From NCBI RefSeq assembly GCF_001274895.1, contig NZ_CP006841.1:1550001-1614000 (forward strand): a DNA stretch of 64,000 nucleotides. Direction: 5' to 3'. This document shows positions 8,542 to 16,940 of the stretch, in pieces (within the stretch, counting starts at the first letter, position 1; every line of letters begins with the position of its first letter). A program made the translations under genes and the position numbers. The notes below the pieces were generated by a model. It had not been told where the DNA came from and searched no databases. It was given only the letters and a program-made list of their open reading frames with translations. The stretch is from Corynebacterium lactis RW2-5. Lineage in GTDB: Bacteria > Actinomycetota > Actinomycetes > Mycobacteriales > Mycobacteriaceae.

Positions 8542-9828
8542 ATGAGCTGCATGGACCAGCTCTTATCTCGGAACTCGGCGCTACTTCTGGCAGAACTAAC
8601 GGAACATTTCCCTGCTGTCGAAGTACTGGGTGCTCGCCAGGTGGGAAAATCAACACTCACTAAACAGGTTTCGGATGACCTCGCCCGTGCAGGTACAAAT
8701 GTCCTGAGTTTCACAATGGATGACCCGGAAACTCGGAGCGTCGCGGCAAGCGACCCTCGAGGCTTCCTTAGCCAGAATCCTGCGGGGATGATGGTGATTG
8801 ATGAATTTCAGCGTGTCCCCGAGCTAATCTTGCCGCTAAAAGCAGAAATTGATCGCCTTCGTCGCCCCGGCCGTTTCCTCATCACGGGTAGTTCGAAGAT
8901 GACCACCGGAGAGGCAGCAGCCGATAGCCTGGCAGGTCGGGTGACAAGCCTGCAGATAAGGGGCTTTAGCCAGGGAGAACTCCTCGGGGTCAAGGAAGAT
9001 TTCGTCGCACGAGTTTTAGCTGACTTCGCACCTGCCAATGAGGCCTCCGCACTTACCCGAAGCGACTACGTCGATATCATCTGGCGTGGTTCTATGCCTG
9101 AGGCACAGCAACTTTCGGACCGAATGAGACAAACATGGATGAAGTCTTACATCAGTCGTTTGCTGTCGCGCGATATACAGGAGCTGGCTAAGATTCGGCA
9201 GCCCGAGCAAGTTATGGCATTGCTGCGCGCGTTGGCAGCGGTGCAGGGATCCGAGACAATCGTCGGCAGGCTAGCGAACGACCTGAACATCGCGGCGGGT
9301 TCGGCCGCACAGTATCTTCGCCTACTCGAGGGATTGTTCCTCGTCGACCTGCTACCGCCGTGGACTCCAAATTTGCTCAAACGCGAAGTCGGTCGGCACA
9401 AGTCTGTAATCAGCGATCCCGGCCTCGGCCTATGGCTCACAGGTGCCAAGCCCGCGATTCTTAAGGACCTAGTTAAGGGCCAATCGTTCGGCGGATTCTT
9501 AGAGGCCTTCGTCGCCAGCGAACTGCTGCGCCAGAAAACGTGGGCCTCCGACGATTGGGAGCTATTCCACTACCGCAGCCCCGATGGACGCGAGATTGAC
9601 CTGGTCATCGAGCTTGACGACGGCCGCGTAATCGCTCTGGAAGTTAAGGCAGCATCCTCGGTAGCACCGGGCGACTACAGACACCTCGCCTGGCTTCGAG
9701 AAAAGCTTGGGGACCGCTTCGTTGCAGGATACGTACTTACCACTGATACCCACGGTCGGCTCCTTGGCGACCGACTCGCAGCCCTCCCCGTAGCAGCGCT
9801 GTGGAGCCCTACCCCTTCAAATCCCTAA
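8542..9828 (+). CDS. AAA ATPase with DUF4143 C-terminal region (copy 2)
   Basis: 428 residues from the ATG at 8542; a second ATG at 8551 is equally possible, and neither has a clear ribosome-binding site. Walker A is GARQVGKST (residues 30-38), Walker B is MMVIDEFQRVPE (about 83-94), and FLITGSS is the sensor segment. The C-terminus has REIDLVIE followed by ALEVK, the same PD-(D/E)XK-like pattern as copy 1. This copy is the more canonical family member. It is preceded by array B and converges on steB, overlapping its 3' end by 20 bp, so it marks the right border of the island. The function is not established for the family. Confidence 0.88.
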   Translation: MSCMDQLLSRNSALLLAELTEHFPAVEVLGARQVGKSTLTKQVSDDLARAGTNVLSFTMDDPETRSVAASDPRGFLSQNPAGMMVIDEFQRVPELILPLKAEIDRLRRPGRFLITGSSKMTTGEAAADSLAGRVTSLQIRGFSQGELLGVKEDFVARVLADFAPANEASALTRSDYVDIIWRGSMPEAQQLSDRMRQTWMKSYISRLLSRDIQELAKIRQPEQVMALLRALAAVQGSETIVGRLANDLNIAAGSAAQYLRLLEGLFLVDLLPPWTPNLLKREVGRHKSVISDPGLGLWLTGAKPAILKDLVKGQSFGGFLEAFVASELLRQKTWASDDWELFHYRSPDGREIDLVIELDDGRVIALEVKAASSVAPGDYRHLAWLREKLGDRFVAGYVLTTDTHGRLLGDRLAALPVAALWSPTPSNP

Positions 9829-10720
9829 CCAGCCCAATCTGGCCTGCAGAATCCGATACTGCACGAACTCGTCCAACCATATTGGATGCGCCGCCACGGG
9901 AATCCAGCGTGGCAATCGCGCCTGTGTCGGCGCCGTCAGTCGCCACTACAACGTGTCCGTTCGCACCGCTCTGCCCCAGGCCCTCGGCCAGCGCAGTCGC
10001 CAGGTCTGCGACGATGGTCGCGCCGAACTCGGCGTCCTCCTTCGAAGCGCCGGAACCGTCACCGCCAGCCCCCTTCACCGTGCCGTGCTCCCCCACAATC
10101 ACGATGCCAGCGGCCGGGCGCAGCGTGCCCTCCTCGTAGTCGACGAAGCCGGCGCCCTTCAGCGACTCCAACAGCAGCTTTCGGTCGGCAGCACTTGCCT
10201 GCTCTCCGCCGTCCTTGCCCAGCTCCAGCACCGGCGCCAGCGCCTGGCCGGCCTGGCGCCCCGGATCACGGCGCTCGGCGTCCAGCTGCACGTTCGTCGG
10301 CAGCGAGGTAGCCACGGTGTCCTTTAACTCATCCGCACCGGAGGCCGACAGGAACTTATCGGTCAGCTTCAGCACCCCCGCGTCAGGAGCACCGGCCGCC
10401 TTCAAGGTCTCCGCAACCGTTTTGAGCTGCTCATCGGTAGCGTCCGGTGTCGCAATGACGAGGGTGGGAACGTCGGCAAGCGCATCCTTGACCACCTCGC
10501 CCACGACAGGCTTGAGGATGCGGTTGGCCTCGTCGGCGCGCGCCTGCTGGGCCTCAGCCTCAGCCTTAGCGGAATCGCGCTCGGAGGCGGCGGCACCACC
10601 GAAATCGATACCGGCACCTGCGGGGTTGAGCACGTACGCGCCCAGCGCCGCGCCCACGGCCACGCCGAGAGCCGCTCCCGTCACACCAGCCGTGAACTTA
10701 CCGCTGCGCCGCTTTGCCAT
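9809..10720 (-). CDS. steB: SteB, MctB-like copper-transporter-family protein
   Basis: 303 residues from the ATG at 10720 (MAKRRSGKF); a GTG two codons earlier is the alternative. One N-terminal transmembrane helix at about residues 9-29 is followed by a Glu/Ala-rich coiled segment at about 44-75 and an extracytoplasmic domain. This is the DUF3186 (copper transporter, MctB) architecture. In Corynebacterineae the steA-steB pair belongs to the RipC-FtsEX cell-separation pathway, which fits the position directly behind steA. The family name implies copper, but the conserved pairing points to envelope and division work. Its 3' end overlaps the island ATPase gene, so core synteny breaks here. Confidence 0.85.
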   Translation of the reverse strand: MAKRRSGKFTAGVTGAALGVAVGAALGAYVLNPAGAGIDFGGAAASERDSAKAEAEAQQARADEANRILKPVVGEVVKDALADVPTLVIATPDATDEQLKTVAETLKAAGAPDAGVLKLTDKFLSASGADELKDTVATSLPTNVQLDAERRDPGRQAGQALAPVLELGKDGGEQASAADRKLLLESLKGAGFVDYEEGTLRPAAGIVIVGEHGTVKGAGGDGSGASKEDAEFGATIVADLATALAEGLGQSGANGHVVVATDGADTGAIATLDSRGGASNMVGRVRAVSDSAGQIGLVRDLKG

Positions 10721-10743
10721 ACCCACTCACCCCAAAAACTTAA

Positions 10744-11928
10744 CTACTTAAATAGTCCCTGGAACCACAGAGCAATGGAGTTCCAGGTGTCGATCAGGTT
10801 CTCGGCGACAGTGCCGTCACCCGAGGTGCCCGCGATTGCGAAGATCACGGCCAGCGCCACGAAAATCGCGAGGATAGCCCAGGCGATACCGAAACCGCGC
10901 CCATTGATCTGGTAGAGATCGGCGACCAGGCGACCGTCGACAAGCTTGTCGCCCACCTTCAGGCGAGACAGCAGAGCCGAGGGAACCCCGCGCTGATCGG
11001 CCTCGTGGTAGATGCTGTCCAGCGACTGCGACGCGCCGACGGAGACGACCATGTCGGCCTCGTGATGCGCAGCGAAGACCAACGCCAGGTCGGTCGCGGA
11101 ATCGGACAGCGCGGGGAAAGTCATCGCGCCGATGCCCAAATCCTGGATGCGCTCCAGGCCCACGGCGTGACCGTCCGGGTCGGCGGGCAGGATGACGCAA
11201 CCGGCGCTGCGCAGCGCCTCCGAGTTGATGTTCTCCGGATCGCCGATGATGTAATCCGGCTGGTACTTCAGGTCAAACAGCGTGTCCGCGCCGCCGTCCA
11301 CGCCGATCAGGAGCGGCTCGTACTCGCGGATGAAATTCTTCAGGTCCTCAAGGGTCTCCCGGTGACCCTCGCCAGGGCTGACCACAACGACCTTGCGGCC
11401 GCGCAGCGGCTCCGTCTCATCCGGAATGCCCAGGCCATCGATGTAGAGCGGCGACTCCGTCTTCGCGAACTCCACCAGGTTGCCCGACAGGGCCTCCAGG
11501 CGGTCGATCATGTTGGAGCGAGCCTCGTCGAAGCTGGCCTCCAGGCCCGCCTCGTCCACGACATCGCCGGCGGCCACGCGGCGGTCGCCATAGAAGAGCT
11601 TGCCCTCGTGCAGGCGACCGGCCCTGCCGTCCTTAAGCTTGTCAAAAGCCTCCGCGCCGGCGTTTTCCACCAGCGTGATGTCGGCATCCAGAAGCATGCG
11701 CGGGCCGTAATTCGGAACGAAGCCGGTGGTAAAAGCGCCAGCGTTGACCACGGCGGCCACGTTTGCGTCGATAAGCTGCTGCGCCAGCGGGCGCGAAATA
11801 TCGGGCGCGTCAATAACCACGATATCGCCCGCCGACATGCGCCTCAGCGCGCGGTCGCGGCGGGAGCCATCGCGGACGGTACCAGTAATGCCAGGAAGAT
11901 CTTTTGCGTTCCGGGAGAACAGACTCAT
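10744..11928 (-). CDS. steA: SteA, putative cytokinetic ring protein
   Basis: 394 residues from the ATG at 11928 (MSLFSRN), which matches the usual start of the family better than the upstream in-frame codons. The N-terminal half contains GDIVVIDAPDISRPLA. The middle has a thiamine pyrophosphokinase-like domain (LLIGVDGGADTL, IIGDPENI), and one hydrophobic helix near the C-terminus (AWAILAIFVALAVIFAIAG) suggests membrane anchoring. SteA is reported to act with SteB upstream of RipC-driven septal peptidoglycan cleavage. It lies 23 bp upstream of steB and 25 bp downstream of recN, so it is probably co-transcribed with them. Confidence 0.88.
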   Translation of the reverse strand: MSLFSRNAKDLPGITGTVRDGSRRDRALRRMSAGDIVVIDAPDISRPLAQQLIDANVAAVVNAGAFTTGFVPNYGPRMLLDADITLVENAGAEAFDKLKDGRAGRLHEGKLFYGDRRVAAGDVVDEAGLEASFDEARSNMIDRLEALSGNLVEFAKTESPLYIDGLGIPDETEPLRGRKVVVVSPGEGHRETLEDLKNFIREYEPLLIGVDGGADTLFDLKYQPDYIIGDPENINSEALRSAGCVILPADPDGHAVGLERIQDLGIGAMTFPALSDSATDLALVFAAHHEADMVVSVGASQSLDSIYHEADQRGVPSALLSRLKVGDKLVDGRLVADLYQINGRGFGIAWAILAIFVALAVIFAIAGTSGDGTVAENLIDTWNSIALWFQGLFK

Positions 11929-11953
11929 GTGCATTAGTGAAACATAAGTGCTG

Positions 11954-13765
11954 CTAATTCCCCGCGAAGGCGCGCCGAGCCTGATCCAGAAGATCCTGCG
12001 CGTGCGCACGGCCCGAATCGGAATCATCCAAGCCGGCCATCATACGGGCCAGCTCGTCGATGCGCTCGGAGTCGCCGAGGCTGCGCACCTCCGAGGACAC
12101 CGCGCCAGACTGCGCGTCCTTGCTCACCACCAGGTGCGTGTCCGCGAACGCTGCCACCTGCGGCAGGTGTGTGACCACGATGACCTGATTATTCGCCGCC
12201 AACGCCCGTAGCCGCTTGCCGATCTCCACCGCCGCGCGACCGCCGACACCCGCGTCGACCTCGTCGAAGACCATCGTGTGCCCCGACTGCCCCGCCGCCA
12301 GCACAACCTCCAGCGCCAGCATGATGCGCGAGAGCTCACCTCCCGACGCGCTCGACGCCAGCGGCCTCGGCTCCGCGCCCGCGTGCGCGCGCAGCATGAA
12401 TTCGATTGTCTCGACGCCCGCGGGGCCGAAGGTGGGCTTGGGCTTGGCTGCAGGCTTGGCCGCGCCCTTCTCCGTGCCTTTGCCCGCGCCCTCCTCGTGG
12501 AACGCCACCACCAGTGAGGTGTGCGGCATGGCCAGGCCTTTGAGTTCCTTCGTAACCGCCTGCTCCAGCTTCTTCGCCGCCGCCTTGCGAGCCTTGGTCA
12601 GCTTCGCCGCCGTTGCCGCCAGCTTCTTCTCGGCCGCGGCAATCTGCTCGGCGAGCTTATCCAGCGCCTCGCCCGAGACATCCAGCGTCGCGAGCTTGCG
12701 CTCCGCCTTGTCCCGCCACGCCAGCACGCCCTCGATGTCGGGCGCGTACTTGCGCGTCAAATTCTTTATCTCCGCCTGCCGCTGCATCAGCGCGTCCAGG
12801 GACTCCGTCTCCTCCGGCAGCGAGGCCAAAAACCCGCCAAGCCCCGCCGAGACCTCGGCCAGCTCACCCGTCAGCGCGCGCAGCTGCTGCGCAAAGCCCT
12901 GCAGCTCCTCATCCTCCGAGGCACCCAGCTCTGCCGCCGCCACACCCAGCAGCTCCGCCGCACCGGACTCCTCGTCCCCGCCGCCCGCGCCAGCGCTTGC
13001 CGACGACCCGATGGCCTCCAACGCCGCAGGCCCATCAATCGACGCCAGTGCCGTACCGGCGGCATCGCGTAGACCATCCAAGTCCTGGAGCCTGCGAATC
13101 TGGGATGCGAGCGTGGCGTCCTCGTCCGGCTCCGGCGACACCGCGTCAATCTCCTCGACGGCAAATGAGAGCTGATCGGCGCGCATGGCAAGCTCCCGGC
13201 GCTTCGAGGTCTTCTCCTCCAGTTCCTTCGACAGCGCCCGCCAGATCTTACGCTGCTCGCGATAGGTATCCAGCAGCGGCCCAATTTTCTCCGGGTCCAT
13301 GCGGTCGATTGCCGCGCGCTGCTCGTCCGCACTGTGCAAGCGCAACTGATCGTTCTGGCCGTGGATGGCAATCAGGCGCGTGGAGATATCCGCCAGCGCC
13401 GCAGCGGATGCGGAGCGGCCTCCGACCCACGCCTTGGAACGTCCCTTCGCAGATACCTGGCGCGCCAGCAGGTACTCATCGTTTTCGTCGCGCTCGCCGC
13501 CGAGTTCCGCGACGGAGCTGTCGATCAGGGCGGTTTCGGCGTCGGCAAGCCCAGAGGTTCCGACGCGGCCCTCGACCACAGCCCTTTCGGCGCCGGTGCG
13601 CACGCGGCCGGCATCGGCGCGCGCGCCGCAGAGCAGCTTCAGGCTGGTGACCACCATGGTCTTGCCGGCGCCGGTCTCGCCGGTCAGGACGGTCAAACCG
13701 GGGCTGAATTCGACAGTTGCGTCCGGAATGACGCCGAGGTCGCGGATGGAAATCTCTGTGAGCAT
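11954..13765 (-). CDS. recN: DNA repair protein RecN
   Basis: 603 residues, the usual RecN length. Walker A GETGAGKT is at residues 28-35; the ABC signature SASGGELSR is near 473-480, with Walker B VFDEVDAGVGG just after. The middle is a long coiled coil rich in Ala, Glu and Lys. RecN is an SMC-like ATPase that bridges DNA at double-strand breaks. It follows nadK by 9 bp in the tlyA-nadK-recN-steA-steB run. The Ala/Gly-rich linker at about residues 250-268 (ASAGAGGGDEESGAAE) is not part of the conserved fold and contains one copy of the 11-mer described under findings. Confidence 0.95.
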   Translation of the reverse strand: MLTEISIRDLGVIPDATVEFSPGLTVLTGETGAGKTMVVTSLKLLCGARADAGRVRTGAERAVVEGRVGTSGLADAETALIDSSVAELGGERDENDEYLLARQVSAKGRSKAWVGGRSASAAALADISTRLIAIHGQNDQLRLHSADEQRAAIDRMDPEKIGPLLDTYREQRKIWRALSKELEEKTSKRRELAMRADQLSFAVEEIDAVSPEPDEDATLASQIRRLQDLDGLRDAAGTALASIDGPAALEAIGSSASAGAGGGDEESGAAELLGVAAAELGASEDEELQGFAQQLRALTGELAEVSAGLGGFLASLPEETESLDALMQRQAEIKNLTRKYAPDIEGVLAWRDKAERKLATLDVSGEALDKLAEQIAAAEKKLAATAAKLTKARKAAAKKLEQAVTKELKGLAMPHTSLVVAFHEEGAGKGTEKGAAKPAAKPKPTFGPAGVETIEFMLRAHAGAEPRPLASSASGGELSRIMLALEVVLAAGQSGHTMVFDEVDAGVGGRAAVEIGKRLRALAANNQVIVVTHLPQVAAFADTHLVVSKDAQSGAVSSEVRSLGDSERIDELARMMAGLDDSDSGRAHAQDLLDQARRAFAGN

Positions 13766-13774
13766 TCGGCCCCC

Positions 13775-14719
13775 TTACTCATTCTCGTTGGCCGGGCCGC
13801 GCCATCCGGTCGTCGGCAGGCGGAACTTGTGCACGAGGCGATCTGCGAAAGGCTGCGTGTCCAGGCGGACCCAGCGCACCGGCTGCACCCCGCGGGTAAT
13901 CTCAATGCGGCTGCCCGGCGGCATCACGATCGGCCGGAAGCCGTCGAGGACCGCGACGGCCTCGGCGGTGTCGGGGTTGGTCTCAATCGCGATGGACGAG
14001 TGCGGGGAGATGACCAGCGGGCGGTCGAAAAGCGCGTGGGCGTTGTTCGGCACCACCAGCATGGCGTCGAGCTCCGGCCACAGGACCGGGCCGCCCGCAG
14101 AGAAAGCGTAGGCAGTCGAGCCGGTCGGCGTGGAGACAAGCACGCCGTCGCAGCCGTAGGAGGACACCGGGCGGCCGTCGACCTCGAGGACGACATCGAG
14201 AACACCGCGGCGGTTTTGGTTTTCGATGCTGACCTCGTTGAGCGCCCATCCCGTGCCGATGACACGGCCTGTGGTGTCGCGGACCGTCGCGCGGATGGTC
14301 ATCCGATCTTCGATCCACCAGGAGCGCTCAATGACACGGCTGATCGCCTCGGTCATGGACTCCTGTTCCCACTCGGCCAGGAATCCGACATGGCCCATGT
14401 TGATGCCGAGCACCGGCAGATCTGCCGAGTGCGCGATATCGGCGGCGCGAAGGAAAGTGCCGTCGCCGCCGAGAACCAGGACCAGCTCACAGCCGGCCGC
14501 GGCCTGCGGCGAATGCCAGAAACGCTTGTACTTGCCCAGCACCGGGTGCGCGGCCAGGGCCTCCGGGTTCTTGCCCGCAAGCACGCGGACGCAAATGTCC
14601 GCGGCCTCCAGCAGCTCCGCGGCCTCGGCGGCCATCTCCAGGTTGGCGCTGCGGCCGGTGTGCGGGACCAGCAGAATCTCGCGTTGGCCGGCCTTCTTCA
14701 GCTCGTCGGTATCGCTCAT
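13775..14719 (-). CDS. nadK: NAD kinase
   Basis: 314 residues from the ATG at 14719, whose ATGA overlaps the tlyA stop; the open frame reaches further up but would run deep into tlyA. The catalytic GGDGT motif is at residues 84-88, followed by LGINMGHVGFLAE, the substrate-binding loop, and STPTGSTAYAFSAGGP, the conserved glycine-rich segment. The enzyme phosphorylates NAD to NADP using ATP or polyphosphate. Translational coupling to tlyA is likely from the 4-bp overlap. Confidence 0.95.
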   Translation of the reverse strand: MSDTDELKKAGQREILLVPHTGRSANLEMAAEAAELLEAADICVRVLAGKNPEALAAHPVLGKYKRFWHSPQAAAGCELVLVLGGDGTFLRAADIAHSADLPVLGINMGHVGFLAEWEQESMTEAISRVIERSWWIEDRMTIRATVRDTTGRVIGTGWALNEVSIENQNRRGVLDVVLEVDGRPVSSYGCDGVLVSTPTGSTAYAFSAGGPVLWPELDAMLVVPNNAHALFDRPLVISPHSSIAIETNPDTAEAVAVLDGFRPIVMPPGSRIEITRGVQPVRWVRLDTQPFADRLVHKFRLPTTGWRGPANENE

Positions 14720-15558
14720 GGCTTCGGCCCCTCCTTCACTGCCGTGGCGATTGCCTCGGCGACGGCCTCGTCGCCCGAATCTGTGGCGCCGCCGTCCTTG
14801 ACCAACCACAGGAAAAACTCCACGTTGCCAGACGGCCCCGGCAGCGGGCTTGCGACCGCACCCCGGAAGGATAGGCCCAGCTTGCGAGCGTTATTCGCGA
14901 CCTCAACCACAACCTCGCGGCGCAGCTCATCGCTGCGCACCACGCCGCCATGGCCCAGGCGCTCTTTGCCGACCTCAAACTGCGGTTTGACCATCGGCAG
15001 CAGGTCCGCGCCGTCATCCATGCAGGAGACAATCGCAGGCAATACCAGGTTCAGGGAGATAAACGAAAGGTCGCCCACCATTAGGTTCGCCGTGCCGCCG
15101 AGAATCTCCGGCGTCAGATTACGGACGTTCGTGCGGTCGAGCACCACCACGCGCGGGTCATCCTGCAGCCGCCAGACCAGCTGCCCGTAGCCGACATCCA
15201 CGGCGTAGACCTTCTCCACGTCGCGGCGCAGGCACACGTCGGTGAACCCTCCTGTCGACGCGCCCGCATCCAGCACCGCACGCCCGGAAATATCCAGACC
15301 CTGCGCCTCGAACGCCTCTAGAGCGCCCAGCAGCTTGTGCGCGCCGCGCGACGCCCAGTTTTCGTCCTCGTCTACGCCGGTAACGCGAATGGACACGTCG
15401 CCTGTCACCGCCGTCGCGGGCTTCGTCGCGGCGAAACCGCCGACCTCCACACGACCGGCCTTGATCATCTGCACCGCAGCCTCGCGAGACCGCGCAATCT
15501 TGCGACGCACCAGCTCCGCGTCCAGACGACGCTTCGGAGACCCCTTCGACTTCGCCAT
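14716..15558 (-). CDS. tlyA: TlyA-family rRNA 2'-O-methyltransferase
   Basis: 280 residues. An N-terminal S4 RNA-binding domain (about 1-65: RRLDAELVRRKIARSREAA) is followed by an FtsJ/RrmJ-like methyltransferase domain with the SAM motif LDAGASTGGFTD. In mycobacteria TlyA methylates 16S C1409 and 23S C1920, and its loss gives capreomycin resistance. The start ATG abuts the stop of the small upstream ORF, and the stop overlaps the nadK start. Confidence 0.93.
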   Translation of the reverse strand: MAKSKGSPKRRLDAELVRRKIARSREAAVQMIKAGRVEVGGFAATKPATAVTGDVSIRVTGVDEDENWASRGAHKLLGALEAFEAQGLDISGRAVLDAGASTGGFTDVCLRRDVEKVYAVDVGYGQLVWRLQDDPRVVVLDRTNVRNLTPEILGGTANLMVGDLSFISLNLVLPAIVSCMDDGADLLPMVKPQFEVGKERLGHGGVVRSDELRREVVVEVANNARKLGLSFRGAVASPLPGPSGNVEFFLWLVKDGGATDSGDEAVAEAIATAVKEGPKP

Positions 15559-15756
15559 CTACTTCCCTCCTCGACGCGCAGAGCTCAGCGCCTCATCCAA
15601 AATCTCGTGCGCCCGCTCGAACTGCGCTACGCGGTCTTGCGGAGTCGGCGCAGGCTGCCCCAGCGCCTCGGCCACTGCCGCGCGCACGTCCTCCGGGCTC
15701 ACCTGGCTCGCCCCCGGCATCGCCGCCGGGGTAGGTCCTGGTTTGGCGTCACTCAT
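15559..15756 (-). CDS. Small conserved protein of the tlyA operon
   Basis: 65 residues: a Pro/Ala-rich N-terminus, then an amphipathic helical stretch (SPEDVRAAVAEALG, RVAQFERAHEILDEALSSA). No catalytic motif is visible. It starts immediately after the HAD gene and ends immediately before tlyA, so the three are tightly packed and probably translationally coupled. Similar short ORFs occur at this place in other corynebacteria. The function is unknown. Confidence 0.75.
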   Translation of the reverse strand: MSDAKPGPTPAAMPGASQVSPEDVRAAVAEALGQPAPTPQDRVAQFERAHEILDEALSSARRGGK

Positions 15757-16797
15757 CTACAGCCTCCACGCGCTCAGTGCCTCTGCCGCCAGCGCGCCGT
15801 CCGCGCGCACCTGGGAAACTGCCGCCGCACGGTCCTTTCCGCTTTCCGACGCCCACACCAACCCGGCGACCGTGAGCAGCGCGGCAACGGCAGCCTGCGC
15901 GGGATCGCCCATGCGCGGGTCCTCGGCGTCGCCGCCGGAGAGCACAACCACGGTCGGATCCGAGTCGTCGTAAAGCGCAGTGAAACCAGCCTGCGGGCCC
16001 GGGCGGGCGGCGGATTCCTCGCGGTTCAGGGCGGTCATGTCGGCGCCAATGAGGCTCGGGCGGTGCTCCGGGCGCGCTCGGACGACATCCATGTGCGTGG
16101 ATACGCCCGTGACCACCATGAATGTCTCGAACCTGGCAGCGTTACCGCCGGCGATATCGGTGTCTAGGCGGTCACCAATCGCTACCGGGCGCTTCGAGCC
16201 GATTTTCTCGGCGGCTTTCAGGAACATCGGGGGCTTCGGCTTGCCCGCGCTGAGCGGCTCCACGCCGGTGGTCGTGGTGATGGCCGCCGCGATAGAGCCG
16301 TTGCCGACGAGGAAGCCTCGCTCGTCGGGAAGCGTGGTGTCCAGGTTAGAGGCGAGATAACGCGCACCCCGGGAGATCGACAGTGCCGCCTCGGAGATCT
16401 CGTTCCAGGTCATCTCGCGGTTGAGACCATGGAAGACGGCGGCCGGGGAATCGTCGGCGGAATCAACGACGGTGTATCCGGCGTCGCGGGCCAGCTGCTT
16501 GAAAGACTCCGCGCCCAGCACGTAGACGTTAGAACCGGCCGGGATAATGTCCGCAGCCATGGCGATTGCGGCCTGTGCCGAGGTCATTACGTCCTCGGCC
16601 TCGACCGTATAGCCCAGCGAATTGAGCTGATCTGCGACGACCTGCGGGGCGCGCGAGGCATTGTTGGTGATAAACACCATCGGCAGGTTAGCCTCCGTCA
16701 GTCCTTCCAGCGCGCCCGGGACCGGGGCACCGCCCTCGTAAATTGTTCCGTCGAGATCGAGCAGTGCGGCATCAAAAGCGGAGGCAACAGTTGCCAT
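15757..16797 (-). CDS. HAD-superfamily phosphatase, NagD-like
   Basis: 346 residues from the ATG at 16797 (MATVASAF). Motif I is LLDLDGTIYEG with the nucleophile Asp of DLD, motif II is FITNNAS, and IGDRLDTDIAGGNAA is the metal-binding motif IV. This is the HAD-IIA subfamily, whose members hydrolyse small phosphorylated sugars or nucleotides; the substrate cannot be read from sequence. The last 80 residues or so form an Ala-rich extension. An upstream in-frame extension to 16914 lacks family similarity and was not used. A GAAGGAC box lies 12 nt before the ATG. Confidence 0.85.
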   Translation of the reverse strand: MATVASAFDAALLDLDGTIYEGGAPVPGALEGLTEANLPMVFITNNASRAPQVVADQLNSLGYTVEAEDVMTSAQAAIAMAADIIPAGSNVYVLGAESFKQLARDAGYTVVDSADDSPAAVFHGLNREMTWNEISEAALSISRGARYLASNLDTTLPDERGFLVGNGSIAAAITTTTGVEPLSAGKPKPPMFLKAAEKIGSKRPVAIGDRLDTDIAGGNAARFETFMVVTGVSTHMDVVRARPEHRPSLIGADMTALNREESAARPGPQAGFTALYDDSDPTVVVLSGGDAEDPRMGDPAQAAVAALLTVAGLVWASESGKDRAAAVSQVRADGALAAEALSAWRL

Positions 16798-16940
16798 GAG
16801 TGTTTTAAGTCCTTCGTGTGAGAATCCTTCAATCAGGATGCGAGTTTTTCGTTGACGCGGAGCCACGGGACCAGTGGGCGGCGGGTCCGAACCACGGGTA
16901 CATAGGGCAACCACCGCCGGTCAGGGCTAAAAGCCCCGGC

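Noticed and set aside
13334-15190. 618-codon open frame on the plus strand
   Set aside because: Antisense to recN, nadK and tlyA; composition is that of a shadow frame.
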